A stretch of DNA of 61,072 bases from CAZAPG01 sp964486935 (GTDB taxonomy: Bacteria; Chloroflexota; Anaerolineae; 4572-78; J111), in assembly GCA_964486935.1 (NCBI GenBank), contig CAZAPG010000045.1:1-61072 (forward strand), read 5' to 3'. The notes beneath the pieces were generated by a model, which saw only the letters and a program-made list of their open reading frames with translations, searched no databases and was not told the DNA's origin. Every line of letters begins with the position of its first letter. Positions within the stretch are counted from its first letter, which is position 1. Below are positions 52,615-60,792 of this stretch, one piece after another. A program made the position numbers and the translations under genes.

Positions 52615-52965
52615 TCAACCTCCCGATGGGGCTTCTAAAACACAGGCCGGACAACCCGGACAGCCGCCGGCATGCTGCTCAATGGCGTCGGTGGCCCCGA
52701 CAATTTGGCCGGCGGTGGCCAGAATTTTGCCGGCCACGCTGTTGGTCACTTTGAGAAAAATGGGAATCTGGATGGTGTTGTTGGCGACCAGCTTGCCGTG
52801 AGTCCAGATGGCGCCGGCCCCAACCAGAATTTGGGCCGCCGTCCGCCGAATCATCTCTAACAGAAAAGCCACAACCAGGGTGACAACCAGGGCAATGCCC
52901 AGGGATATCCACCAGATTGTTACCACTGCGCCCTGGCTGGCGGCTGCGGGAATGGCTGCTTCCAT
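52615..52965 (-). CDS. One-helix membrane protein 2 with CxxCxxC tail
   Basis: 116 residues from ATG 52965 (GGAGG upstream). A membrane helix at about 18-42 is followed by an amphipathic helical region (NTIQIPIFLKVTNSVAGKIL) and a C-terminal HAGGCPGCPACVLEAP. The three Cys and His of that tail could hold a metal or cluster close to the membrane. It is the only one of the five with Cys. Confidence 0.75.
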   Translation of the reverse strand: MEAAIPAAASQGAVVTIWWISLGIALVVTLVVAFLLEMIRRTAAQILVGAGAIWTHGKLVANNTIQIPIFLKVTNSVAGKILATAGQIVGATDAIEQHAGGCPGCPACVLEAPSGG

Positions 52966-52995
52966 AATCAAACCTCCGGGGTTAGTCGTCAGCAA

Positions 52996-53292
52996 TTATT
53001 TCCGTTTCACATCCACTTCGTGCAGGGCCTGGGCCACCGCCGCGCCGTGGTCTCTGATAGACTCGGCATCGGCTAACACTTTCAGGGCGGTTTTGTTGGT
53101 GTCTTCCAGCGCCCAAATGATGGTCGTATTGCCCTTGATTTGCTTAACCAAATCCAGAGCAGCCACGGCCAGCGTCAAGATGCGTTGCGCTGCCTGCCAG
53201 ACCAAAATCAGCAGCACAGCGGCAATAAGCACCACCACGGCAGCCAGGCCCAAACCTATATACCAGTTAGTAAAAAGAGCGGCGTCGGTCAT
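52996..53292 (-). CDS. One-helix membrane protein 1 of the hydrogenase operon
   Basis: 98 residues from ATG 53292 (AGGAG upstream). Membrane helix at about 12-36 (GLGLAAVVVLIAAVLLILVW), then a long amphipathic helix region with TTIIWALEDTNKTALKVLAD and a charged end. It follows the small-subunit gene by about 40 bases. Confidence 0.75.
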   Translation of the reverse strand: MTDAALFTNWYIGLGLAAVVVLIAAVLLILVWQAAQRILTLAVAALDLVKQIKGNTTIIWALEDTNKTALKVLADAESIRDHGAAVAQALHEVDVKRK

Positions 53293-53334
53293 CGTTATCT
53301 CCTGCGTTGACATCTACTCACGCTGAATTGGTGA

Positions 53335-54576
53335 TTATTGTTTCTTGGGGGTCGAACCGGGTCGCTTGCCACCCCGAAACTGCATCTTTTGATAAAAGTA
53401 GTGGCCTACCTTGTCAACAATATTGGGTTCGCGCAGGTGCCCCCAGCCGCTGGGCACGTGGCCCTGTTTTTCCCAGCGCCGGGTTCTGTTGTGGAAGAAT
53501 TTAGTGTGCTCGCGCAGCCGGCGAATGACCGCGCCATAAATACGGGAGCTGTTTGAGGAAAGCATTGTGCCGGGAGGTCTTTTGTAAAAGGGGGCAAAGC
53601 TATCGGGGAAGCCGGGCATGGTGCAGCCGATACAGGGCGAGCCGACGTTCATGCAGCCGCCCAGGTGGTTAATTGCGCCCCGCTTGTTGATGTTGCATTG
53701 CACCACCGGCCCCCAGCAGCCCACCTCTACTAAACAGGAGGCTTCGCCGTACTCTTCGGCAAAGATGCCTTCTTCATAAAAGCCGGCCCGGGTGCAGCCC
53801 CGGTGAACCGTCTCGCCAAAGAGCCAGGCCGGGCGGCCCAACTCGTCAAATTCCGGCAGGGGGCCTAATCCCTGCAAAAAGAGGAGGACCGCCGCTACGG
53901 TTTCGGTGAAGTTATCCCCCACCGGCGAGCAGCCGGGGATGTTGACCACCGGCAGGCCAAAGGTGCTGCGGTAATCTTCGCCCAAAAAGTCCATCACCCC
54001 CATCGAGCCGGTGACGTTGTTAATAGCCGCCGGAATACCGCCCCAGGTAGCGCAGGTGCCAATGGCAATAACCGCCGCGGCGTGGGGGGCCATTTGTTTC
54101 AGCCACTCGGCGGTGGGGATGGGCTGAGGTTCGCCATCCACTTCTCTAGCGCCCAACCCGGACCAGTACCCGCCATGCGGCGCAGCCAGGGTTTCATCGG
54201 CCACCGAGCCTTCAAAAATAATGACAAAAGGCGCGTCCAGTTCGTCTCGCGCGGCCAACTCAAAATTATGGACAAATTTCTCGCCGGCCTCAACGGAGAG
54301 CACCGGGTGATGCAAAACAACCGTGGGGACGCCGGGAATAGAGCCGGTCAGCAGCGACTCGACCGATGGTTGGGTGGCGCCAACGGCGGCAATCGAGCAG
54401 CCGTCGCAGCTCATGCCGGCCAGCCAAAAGGCGTGAACCTTTTTTAAGGGGCCAAGCGATATCTCAAAAGGTTCGGGCTGCGGCTCCAGGTCAACTCTGG
54501 CGTCTTTCAAAATCCGGTCAACTTCGGATTCTTGAGTTAACTCTTGTACAGGGGCTTCTATCATCGCCATTGTCAA
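53335..54576 (-). CDS. [NiFe] hydrogenase small subunit (main enzyme)
   Basis: 413 residues. Proximal cluster ligands C57, C60, C175, C216 (GMSCDGC, AIGTCATWG, NIPGCSP). Distal ligands H258, C261, C281, C287. Medial region C294, C308, C315, C318: four Cys, so a [4Fe-4S] and not [3Fe-4S] medial cluster is possible. No twin-arginine signal; the N-terminus is acidic, so the enzyme faces the cytosol. A C-terminal extension of about 95 residues is basic (HTKFFHNRTRRWEK). TTG 54576 has AGGAGG six bases upstream; ATG 54570 is an alternative. First gene of the hydrogenase operon. Confidence 0.93.
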   Translation of the reverse strand: MTMAMIEAPVQELTQESEVDRILKDARVDLEPQPEPFEISLGPLKKVHAFWLAGMSCDGCSIAAVGATQPSVESLLTGSIPGVPTVVLHHPVLSVEAGEKFVHNFELAARDELDAPFVIIFEGSVADETLAAPHGGYWSGLGAREVDGEPQPIPTAEWLKQMAPHAAAVIAIGTCATWGGIPAAINNVTGSMGVMDFLGEDYRSTFGLPVVNIPGCSPVGDNFTETVAAVLLFLQGLGPLPEFDELGRPAWLFGETVHRGCTRAGFYEEGIFAEEYGEASCLVEVGCWGPVVQCNINKRGAINHLGGCMNVGSPCIGCTMPGFPDSFAPFYKRPPGTMLSSNSSRIYGAVIRRLREHTKFFHNRTRRWEKQGHVPSGWGHLREPNIVDKVGHYFYQKMQFRGGKRPGSTPKKQ

Positions 54577-54628
54577 TCATTGCCTCCTATCAACCCTCAA
54601 AAATCAAACACTTCATATCTGGTAGTCT

Positions 54629-54660
54629 ATTATAAACCTTACCCCAAGGGGGAATGTCAA
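54629..54660 (-). promoter_or_regulatory. MerR-type promoter of the hydrogenase operon
   Basis: On the minus strand TTGACA (54660-54655) and TATAAT (54634-54629) are both perfect but 20 bases apart, too far for unaided polymerase. The spacer holds an imperfect dyad, plus strand ACCTTACCCC / GGGGGAATGT (54636-54657). This is the classic arrangement for activation by MerR-family proteins that untwist the spacer. The start of the small-subunit gene is about 53 bases downstream. Confidence 0.78.
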
Positions 54661-54670
54661 ATTTTTATTA

Positions 54671-55102
54671 TCAAAATTGTAATAATTCGGCGGTTTCAGG
54701 TTCGGGTTCCGGCAGGCAGCCGCAATCGGGCACAAAGGTTTGGCAAACACACGCGCCCTCTTCAGCCTGAAGATGCTGCCGGAAGGTTTTGAGCGCGGTT
54801 ATCTTCAGTTGAAACTCTCTAATTTTACGGGCAAAGATATCATCAAGCGTTGAACGCAACTCGTTGCAGCGCACATCGCGGGCCATGTCCATCAAGTTGC
54901 CGATTTCGGCCAGGGTTAATCCCAATTTCTGGGCGCGGCGAATGAACTTGAGTTGATAGACGTGGTTTTCATCGTAATAGCGGTAGCTGTTATCGCCGCG
55001 GGTAGCAGGCTCCAAAAGGCCGATTTTCTCGTAATAGCGGACAGTTTTGGTTGTTACGCCGGCCTGCCTGGCCAGTTTGCCAATTGTCAGTCGTTCGTTC
55101 AC
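54671..55102 (-). CDS. MerR-family regulator with Cys-rich metal tail
   Basis: 143 residues. The N-terminal winged HTH (LTIGKLARQAGVTTKTVRYY) is followed by a long dimer helix and a C-terminal tail ACVCQTFVPDCGCLPEPEPE with four Cys in two CxC pairs, like metal-sensing MerR proteins of the ZntR/CueR group. It lies just upstream of the hydrogenase promoter and points toward it. It probably activates that promoter in response to a metal, plausibly nickel. Confidence 0.85.
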   Translation of the reverse strand: MNERLTIGKLARQAGVTTKTVRYYEKIGLLEPATRGDNSYRYYDENHVYQLKFIRRAQKLGLTLAEIGNLMDMARDVRCNELRSTLDDIFARKIREFQLKITALKTFRQHLQAEEGACVCQTFVPDCGCLPEPEPETAELLQF

Positions 55103-55149
55103 AAATTTTCAATGCCCTTCTAAGAAACACGGTGTTTCTGGCCCAATGA

Positions 55150-55182
55150 AGACCTCAAAGGTTTCAAAAACCTTTGAGGTCT
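55150..55182. repeat. 15-bp-stem palindromic hairpin
   Basis: AGACCTCAAAGGTTT (55150-55164) and its exact complement (55168-55182) with a 3-base loop, between the response-regulator stop and the merR start. Next to it AGAAACAC/GTGTTTCT forms a second small palindrome. Either a terminator-like structure for the regulator pair or a mobile palindromic repeat. Confidence 0.6.
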
Positions 55183-55262
55183 GGAGTAGCTAACAAATCT
55201 TTTTCCGTTAATATAGGTGATATCTATGCTGGCATCGCAATTTTACTAAATTAATTACGTTT

Positions 55263-55284
55263 TGTCTGTAGCCAAAGGTTGACA
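55263..55284. repeat. 22-bp exact repeat, copy 2
   Basis: Identical to 42215-42236. Both copies lie downstream of a minus-strand gene's stop (response regulator here, cupin there) and upstream of the next minus-strand gene. Confidence 0.8.
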
Positions 55285-55312
55285 GGTGCAACACCGGGAA
55301 GGGAGAAGATGT

Positions 55313-55969
55313 CTATTCCGGCGGGGTCAGGTCATGTTGGATGGCGAATTTGACGAGGCTGGGCAGGTCGTCCAGATTCAATTTCCGCATAAAGCGGCTG
55401 CGATATGTTTTAACCGTGTTGATGGAGAGAGAGAGCGCCTCGGCAATTTCTGCACTCGATTTGCCTTCGACAACCAGGTGCAGCACTTCTCGCTCGCGTT
55501 GGCTCAGTTGGGCCAGAGGGGCTTCTATTTGATTGCCGGCGGCAGATTGGCGCAGATATTGGTCAATGGTTTCTGTGGGGATTTTCTGGCTCAGATAGCG
55601 CTGGCCGGCGTAAACGGTGCGAACGGCTTTGACCACCTCGATACTGGCCGACTCCTTTAGCAGATACCCGGCCGCGCCGGCCTGCAAAGCCCGCAAAATA
55701 TGCTGGGTGGCGCCGTGCATCGTTAGAATAATCACTCGCGTTTGGGGACAAATATCTTTAATTTGACGCATGGTCTCAATGCCGTTCAGGCCGGGCATTG
55801 TAATATCCATAATTACAATTGCCGGACAGGTGCGGGCGACTTGCTCAATGGCCTTAAGCCCATTCTCGGCCAGGCCAATCACAACCAGGTCAGGCTCCGT
55901 CTCCAGAGTAGAGCGCAATCCATCGAGCACGATGGGGTGGTCGTCAACCAAAAAAATGGTAATCTTCAT
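55313..55969 (-). CDS. NarL/FixJ-type response regulator
   Basis: 218 residues. The receiver domain has DD at 9-10, phospho-acceptor Asp55 in IVIMDITMPG and the switch Thr in VIILTMHG. The C-terminal LuxR HTH is LSQREREVLHLVVEGKSSAE through INTVKTYRSRFMRKL. Its ATG overlaps the kinase stop by ATGA, so the pair is made together. The target genes are not shown, but the hydrogenase genes on both sides are the obvious candidates. Confidence 0.92.
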   Translation of the reverse strand: MKITIFLVDDHPIVLDGLRSTLETEPDLVVIGLAENGLKAIEQVARTCPAIVIMDITMPGLNGIETMRQIKDICPQTRVIILTMHGATQHILRALQAGAAGYLLKESASIEVVKAVRTVYAGQRYLSQKIPTETIDQYLRQSAAGNQIEAPLAQLSQREREVLHLVVEGKSSAEIAEALSLSINTVKTYRSRFMRKLNLDDLPSLVKFAIQHDLTPPE

Positions 55970-57291
55970 CGGGCTAGCTCAACAATAACGCTTGTCCCCT
56001 GGCCGGGGGCCGACTCAACCCGGCACTGGCCTCCCACGGCTTTGGCCCGCTCGCTCATAATCAACGTGCCCAGATGTTGGCGATTGGCCGGACGGTTTGC
56101 TGCGGCAGGCTCAAACCCAAGGCCATCATCAATAATGCTCAGGCGCACCGTTGAGTCAACCGCCTCAACCAAAATAGTAGCCTGGGTGGCCTGGGCGTGC
56201 TTGGCCACGTTGGTCAGGGCTTCCTGGGCAATGCGAAACAAGGCATTTTCCACAGACGCCTTCAGCCGGGGATTCAAGGGTTTGCCCCGCACGCGCACCG
56301 CCAACCCGGTTCGCGCCGAAAATTGGTCGCCGTACCATTCCAGGGCGTCAACCAACCCGTAATCATCCAGAACAGGGGGGCGCAGTTCGGCCATCACATC
56401 CCGAATAATTTCTCCCATCTGCTCGACCAGGGCCAGCGAGTCTGCCAAACGGGAGCGAACCGATTTCGCTTCGACAGTTGTATCAGGCAAGCGGGTCCGC
56501 ACAAAATTTAGGTTAAAGCCAAGCGCCGATAAATTTTGCCCTATCTTGTCGTGCAATTCGCGCGCCAACTGCTGGCGCTCAACTTCCTGAACTTCTGCCA
56601 GCCGCATAGCCAGCGCCCGTAAGGCTTCTCGCTGTTGGCTGACCGCCTTAAACAACTGTTCCCGCTCGCCTTCAATCCGCTTGCGCTCTTCAATTTCCGC
56701 CCTGAGTACCTGATTGGTTGTTGCCAGCGCGGCGGTGCGTTCCGCTACCCGCTGTTCTAACTCGGCGTGCGCCCGCCGCCGAATCGCCTCGGCCTGCTTT
56801 CGCTCGGTAATATCTCTGGCGACAATCAACACGCCGGTAATTTTGCCAACTCTATCACGAACCAGGGCGCACGAAACGCTTAGGGGCACGACAGCCGTTT
56901 GGGTCTGGACCTCAATTTCCAATCCGGTCAGTTTTCCGTGGGAAACGCGCTCTAACAGTTGCCAGGGGGTAATTGAGATTTCGGCAGCGGGAAAAAACTC
57001 GGAGAGCGGGTGGCCCAGAATGTCCGATTTTGCCAGACCCAGCAGCGCGCTGGCCGCCCGGTTGACTTGCAGCACGTGGCCGCTCACATCTACCAGAAAC
57101 AGCAACTCCGACATCGACTCGATGACGCGCTCAAACAAGTCACGGATGTCATCGATCTCGGCCATGTGGCGCTCGAGTTCGATGCGGGTTTGGGTTAACT
57201 CGGTATAAGCCGCTTGAAGATTGGCAAACATATCCGGCCAGGCGGCCCGATGAAGCGGCGAAGCTTGCTGCTCTGGCAAAATTTGCTCCAT
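55966..57291 (-). CDS. Soluble PAS histidine kinase (NarX-type HisKA_3)
   Basis: About 441 residues, no membrane helix. Order: coiled coil, a PAS domain (about 55-165, LLFLVDVSGHVLQVNRAAS), a second coiled coil, the dimerisation/phosphoacceptor block VERQQLARELHDKIGQNLS with its His, and an ATPase domain (ALTNVAKHAQ, IIDDGLGFEP, GTSVIVELA). ATG 57291 is preferred to the upstream TTG. It is divergent from a reduced hydrogenase at 57471, the same partnership as the H2-sensing HupT/HoxJ kinases with HupUV/HoxBC, although that link here is inferred. Confidence 0.88.
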   Translation of the reverse strand: MEQILPEQQASPLHRAAWPDMFANLQAAYTELTQTRIELERHMAEIDDIRDLFERVIESMSELLFLVDVSGHVLQVNRAASALLGLAKSDILGHPLSEFFPAAEISITPWQLLERVSHGKLTGLEIEVQTQTAVVPLSVSCALVRDRVGKITGVLIVARDITERKQAEAIRRRAHAELEQRVAERTAALATTNQVLRAEIEERKRIEGEREQLFKAVSQQREALRALAMRLAEVQEVERQQLARELHDKIGQNLSALGFNLNFVRTRLPDTTVEAKSVRSRLADSLALVEQMGEIIRDVMAELRPPVLDDYGLVDALEWYGDQFSARTGLAVRVRGKPLNPRLKASVENALFRIAQEALTNVAKHAQATQATILVEAVDSTVRLSIIDDGLGFEPAAANRPANRQHLGTLIMSERAKAVGGQCRVESAPGQGTSVIVELAR

Positions 57292-57413
57292 CTCTGTTTT
57301 ATAAACTGTTTTTTGACCCGCTTGCAGAGGATAACTGCCCAATTGATTGTATCTTATACTGAGGCGATATACCTGTCAAGGGCATCAAAATTTATCCTGC
57401 CCGTAACATGCAA

Positions 57414-57442
57414 TTGGACAAACCGGCAACTGCTGTTATTAT
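57414..57442 (+). promoter_or_regulatory. Promoter of the second hydrogenase
   Basis: TTGGAC (57414-57419) and TATTAT (57437-57442) with a 17-base spacer, 28 bases before the ATG; GAGGGGTG lies between. A sigma-70-like promoter of moderate quality in the divergent intergenic region shared with the kinase gene. Confidence 0.45.
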
Positions 57443-57470
57443 ACTCAGTGAGGGGTGAAATTAAATCTCG

Positions 57471-58331
57471 ATGTTAAAACAAATTGAGAAGCTGAACATA
57501 ATCTGGCTGGGCGGAGCCAGTTGCGATGGCTGCACCATGGCCATGCTGGGCGCAACCGAGCCAAAACTGGAAGATTTGCTGGTGGGGCAAGTCCCCAATA
57601 TCCCCCCCATCAACTTGATTCATTCTGCCCTGGCTCTGGAAAGCGGCGAGACCTACCGCGCTCAACTTGAGGCCGCAGCCAGAGGTCACTTAGAGCCGCT
57701 TATCCTCATTTTGGAAGGCTCGGTGCTGGATGAAACTCTGGCCGGCCAGGGCTACTTTTCCCGGTTGGGCTGGCATCATCATGACCGGCCCGCAACCATT
57801 GCCGCCTGGCTCCGGCGGCTGGCCCCGCAGGCCGAAGCGGTTATTGCCGTTGGCAGTTGCGCCGCCTGGGGCGGTATTCCGGCGGCTCAGGGTAGCCCAA
57901 CCCGGGCCATTGGACTGGAAGACTTTTTGGGCCGCGATTTTCTCAGCCGCGATGGGCTGCCGGTTATCAATGTGCCCGGCTGCGCCCCTGCCGGCGATGC
58001 ATTTCTTGAAACATTGGTCTATGTTATTTATCATTTGACCCGCCTGGTGCCGCTTGAACTGGACGCCGAGCGCCGGCCCCGGTGGTTATATAATGAAGCA
58101 ACGCAGCCTGTACCGCCCCGCATTGACTTTCTGCCATCTGCAAATTATGCTCAACCGGACGCCCCAGCGGTCGGATGCCCCGTGCCCGCCACAGGCTGGA
58201 TGAGAGGCATCGGCGGCTGTGTTCAGGTTGGCGGCGCCTGCATTGGTTGCACCGGCCGGGACTTTGCCGACAGTTATCTCAAGTATGCCCGGCCGCACTT
58301 GCTGTTTTCCGAGGAAGCAGATGTGCTTTAA
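57471..58331 (+). CDS. [NiFe] hydrogenase-like small subunit, reduced (second enzyme)
   Basis: 286 residues, about 130 fewer than the main small subunit. Proximal ligands C18, C21, C130, C171 are intact (GASCDGC, AVGSCAAWG, NVPGCAP). The distal His and two of the three distal Cys are missing: the region reads NEATQPVPPRIDF and APAVGC. C236, C250, C257 and C260 remain and could bind one more cluster. No signal peptide and no C-terminal extension. Loss of the electron exit suits a sensor more than a respiratory enzyme. Overlaps the large-subunit start by 11 bases. Confidence 0.88.
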   Translation: MLKQIEKLNIIWLGGASCDGCTMAMLGATEPKLEDLLVGQVPNIPPINLIHSALALESGETYRAQLEAAARGHLEPLILILEGSVLDETLAGQGYFSRLGWHHHDRPATIAAWLRRLAPQAEAVIAVGSCAAWGGIPAAQGSPTRAIGLEDFLGRDFLSRDGLPVINVPGCAPAGDAFLETLVYVIYHLTRLVPLELDAERRPRWLYNEATQPVPPRIDFLPSANYAQPDAPAVGCPVPATGWMRGIGGCVQVGGACIGCTGRDFADSYLKYARPHLLFSEEADVL

Positions 58332-60162
58332 AAACCTGCCCATTGAATTTGACCCGCATGGCCGGCCCTTCCTGCGGCAACAGCAAGAGAGTGAGCCATT
58401 TGCCTTCACCCCCCGCGAACAGGAACTGGCGGCTCTGGCCCAGGGCAAACATCTGCGCCATTTCGATATAGACCCGGTCACGCGGGTGGCCGGCGCGCTC
58501 TCGTTTCACACGGTGGTTGACCTGCAAGCCAGACGGGTGGCGCAGGCCCGCACCGAAGCCACCCTCTTTCGGGGTTACGAGGTTATCCTGCGCGGGCGCG
58601 AACCCACCGATGCCATTCATATTTCCAGCCGGGCCTGCGGCGTGTGCGGCGGCGTCCACGCTACCTGCGCGGCTATGGCCCTGGAAATGGCCTTTGGCAT
58701 TGCGCCGCCGCCGCTGGCTGTCATTGCCCGCAACCTGGGGGAAGGCGCAGAACTTATGTATGACCACACCCTGCACCTGTTTTTACTGGCCGGGCCAGAC
58801 TACTCCGAGAAAATGGTGCGGCGCACAACGCCCTCGCTGTGGGCGCGGGCCGAACAGATGCAGGCTCCCCGCGCCGGCGCGTATGGCCTGACCACCATCG
58901 CCGATATCATGCGCGGCCTGAACCCGCTGACCGGGCAACTCTATCTGGAGGCGCTCGATATTACCCGGGCCGCCAGAGAGATTGCCTCGTTGATGCTGGG
59001 CAAGTATCCCCATCCGTCCACCATCTTTCCCGGCGGGCTTGGCATCCAGGCGAACGCCGCTGTCTTTAATCAGGTTTTGGGGCGAATTGTGCGCCTGCTC
59101 GATTACGCCAAAAAGGTTGTCGCCATTTGGGACGACCTGATTGATTTCTTTTTGACCGAGATTCCGGCTTACCAGCATGTTGGCGAGCGCCCGGCCAATC
59201 TGCTCTGCACCGGCATGTGGGACGACCCCGAAACTTACAACGCTCGCTATGCTGATTGCGCGGCCTGGGGCGAGCGCCGGCTGGCCACCCCTGGCGCGCT
59301 TGTGAAGGGTCAACTACGCACCACCCGGCTGGATGCCCTGAATCTGGGCATGGAGGAATTTGTTGACCATTCCTACTACGAGCATTGGGAAGGCCATCGC
59401 TTTGCCACAGACCCGGCCGGCGGGCCGCTGTCACCCTACCATCCCTGGAACAAACAAACTCTGCCCAGCCCAACCGGACGAAACTGGAAAGAAAAGTACA
59501 GTTGGGGCACTGCTCCTCGCTGGGATAGGGAGCCGATGGAGGCCGGGCCGCTGGCGCGTCATTGGATTACAGCCCTGGCCGGCAAACTGGAAAACGAATT
59601 TATTCGCCCGGTAGCAACCGGCCTGGAGATAGATGTCATCAAAGGACAAGCCGAGGCCCAGACGCTGCGCTGGCAAATTCCGGCCCGCGTTAATGCGTTG
59701 GAGCGTAATCGCGCCCGCGCCTATCATATTGCCTATTGCGGCATGGTGGCTTATACGTTTCTGCTGAAGGCATTTGAATATTTGCGACTTGGCAAAACCG
59801 CCATGGCTGCGCCCTACACCATTCCCCAGGAAGGTGTGGGCGTTGGATTTTGGGAGGCGGGGCGCGGCACGCTAACCCACCACGTGGTTTTAGAAAAAGG
59901 ACGCATTGCCAACTACCAGATCATCACCCCTTCAACCTGGATGGCTTCTCCCCAAGACCCTTTTGGTGCGCCCGGCCCCTACGAAGAGGCCGTACTGAAT
60001 ACCCCTTTGCTGGAAGAGTTTGACAGCCCCGAAGATTTTACCGGTATCGACATTTTGCGTACCATCCGCAGCTTTGACCCCTGTATGCCTTGCACGGTTC
60101 ATTTACACACCGGCGACCGGATATTGCAACGAGACGCAACCACCTGTGTTTGTGGCGTTTAA
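58321..60162 (+). CDS. [NiFe] hydrogenase large subunit (second enzyme)
   Basis: 613 residues. All four nickel-binding Cys are present: C106/C109 in SRACGVCGGVHAT and C588/C591 in FDPCMPCTVH. A tail of 19 residues follows His594 and ends TTCVCGV, like the main enzyme, so it should be processed. It starts MCFKNLPIEFD inside the small-subunit gene. Active-site conservation means H2 binding or turnover is expected, even though the small subunit is reduced. Derived by duplication of the main hydrogenase or a close relative. Confidence 0.92.
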   Translation: MCFKNLPIEFDPHGRPFLRQQQESEPFAFTPREQELAALAQGKHLRHFDIDPVTRVAGALSFHTVVDLQARRVAQARTEATLFRGYEVILRGREPTDAIHISSRACGVCGGVHATCAAMALEMAFGIAPPPLAVIARNLGEGAELMYDHTLHLFLLAGPDYSEKMVRRTTPSLWARAEQMQAPRAGAYGLTTIADIMRGLNPLTGQLYLEALDITRAAREIASLMLGKYPHPSTIFPGGLGIQANAAVFNQVLGRIVRLLDYAKKVVAIWDDLIDFFLTEIPAYQHVGERPANLLCTGMWDDPETYNARYADCAAWGERRLATPGALVKGQLRTTRLDALNLGMEEFVDHSYYEHWEGHRFATDPAGGPLSPYHPWNKQTLPSPTGRNWKEKYSWGTAPRWDREPMEAGPLARHWITALAGKLENEFIRPVATGLEIDVIKGQAEAQTLRWQIPARVNALERNRARAYHIAYCGMVAYTFLLKAFEYLRLGKTAMAAPYTIPQEGVGVGFWEAGRGTLTHHVVLEKGRIANYQIITPSTWMASPQDPFGAPGPYEEAVLNTPLLEEFDSPEDFTGIDILRTIRSFDPCMPCTVHLHTGDRILQRDATTCVCGV

Positions 60163-60198
60163 CGGCAGCGCAATCCGAGGGCGTGTAATGATTTTAGG

Positions 60199-60378
60199 TC
60201 ATGATAGCATCTGCTTTGCCGGGATGATTGCTTCAGCGTGCGCCGGCAGGGTTTCATACGTCACCCTGGCCACCAGCAGCCCCGATAGAAAGGTCAGCCC
60301 GCCAATGGCGGCAATGGCAAAAGGGATGCCCAGCGCGTCGGCCAGCAGACCGGCCAGCAACGCGCCGGTGCCGTAGTT
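60199..60378 (-). pseudogene. C-terminal remnant of an MFS transporter
   Basis: On the minus strand the frame reads GTGALLAGLLADALGIPFAI, AAIGGLTFLSGLLVARVT and ends with TGA at 60199, the typical last two helices of a major-facilitator protein. Upstream sequence changes at about 60378 and belongs to another gene on the plus strand, so the transporter is truncated. Confidence 0.65.
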
Positions 60379-60409
60379 TCCAGCCCTGCTCCGGTTGAGC
60401 CGGCACTGG

Positions 60410-60688
60410 ATGATCTTTTTGCTGGCTATCACCGTGGGGCTGCTGATTTTTTTGGAGATTGACACGCTCGCTGAGGCCATCGAGCAGCTTGAAGGCGTGC
60501 CGGGACCGTTTCAAGGGGTTGGTCTGATTGGGATTGGCGCTGTGGCGACGTTTCTGCTGCAGGTGGCTTATGAAGTGGGTAAACTCATCCGCAAGGATAC
60601 TGCCCAACACCCCGCGCCGGTAACCGTATTTTCGGGCGTCCTGGCCGGAATGTTGTTGCTATGGGTTACAGGACTGCTTATTAAATAG
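60410..60688 (+). CDS. Small protein with three hydrophobic segments
   Basis: 92 residues from ATG 60410 (TTG 60395 is an in-frame alternative; neither has a strong ribosome-binding site). Hydrophobic stretches at about 2-17, 38-54 and 70-88, with TLAEAIEQLEGVPGPFQGVG and a KLIRKDTAQHP loop between. It partly abuts the MFS remnant. I do not recognise the family. Confidence 0.5.
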   Translation: MIFLLAITVGLLIFLEIDTLAEAIEQLEGVPGPFQGVGLIGIGAVATFLLQVAYEVGKLIRKDTAQHPAPVTVFSGVLAGMLLLWVTGLLIK

Positions 60689-60792
60689 ATATACGCTCTG
60701 ACTGTCCACTTTTTGGATGCTGTTGCCGAATTCAGTAATGGGAAAAAAGGCGGTATACTGGGCCAAAAAACCAATATGAAGGGAGCAGCCCG

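Noticed and set aside
53335..54576. Assignment to the group 1h (actinobacterial high-affinity) hydrogenases with Asp-ligated proximal cluster
   Set aside because: Both small subunits have CDGC with the normal fourth Cys, not the Asp ligand that I recall for group 1h enzymes. The subgroup is left open.
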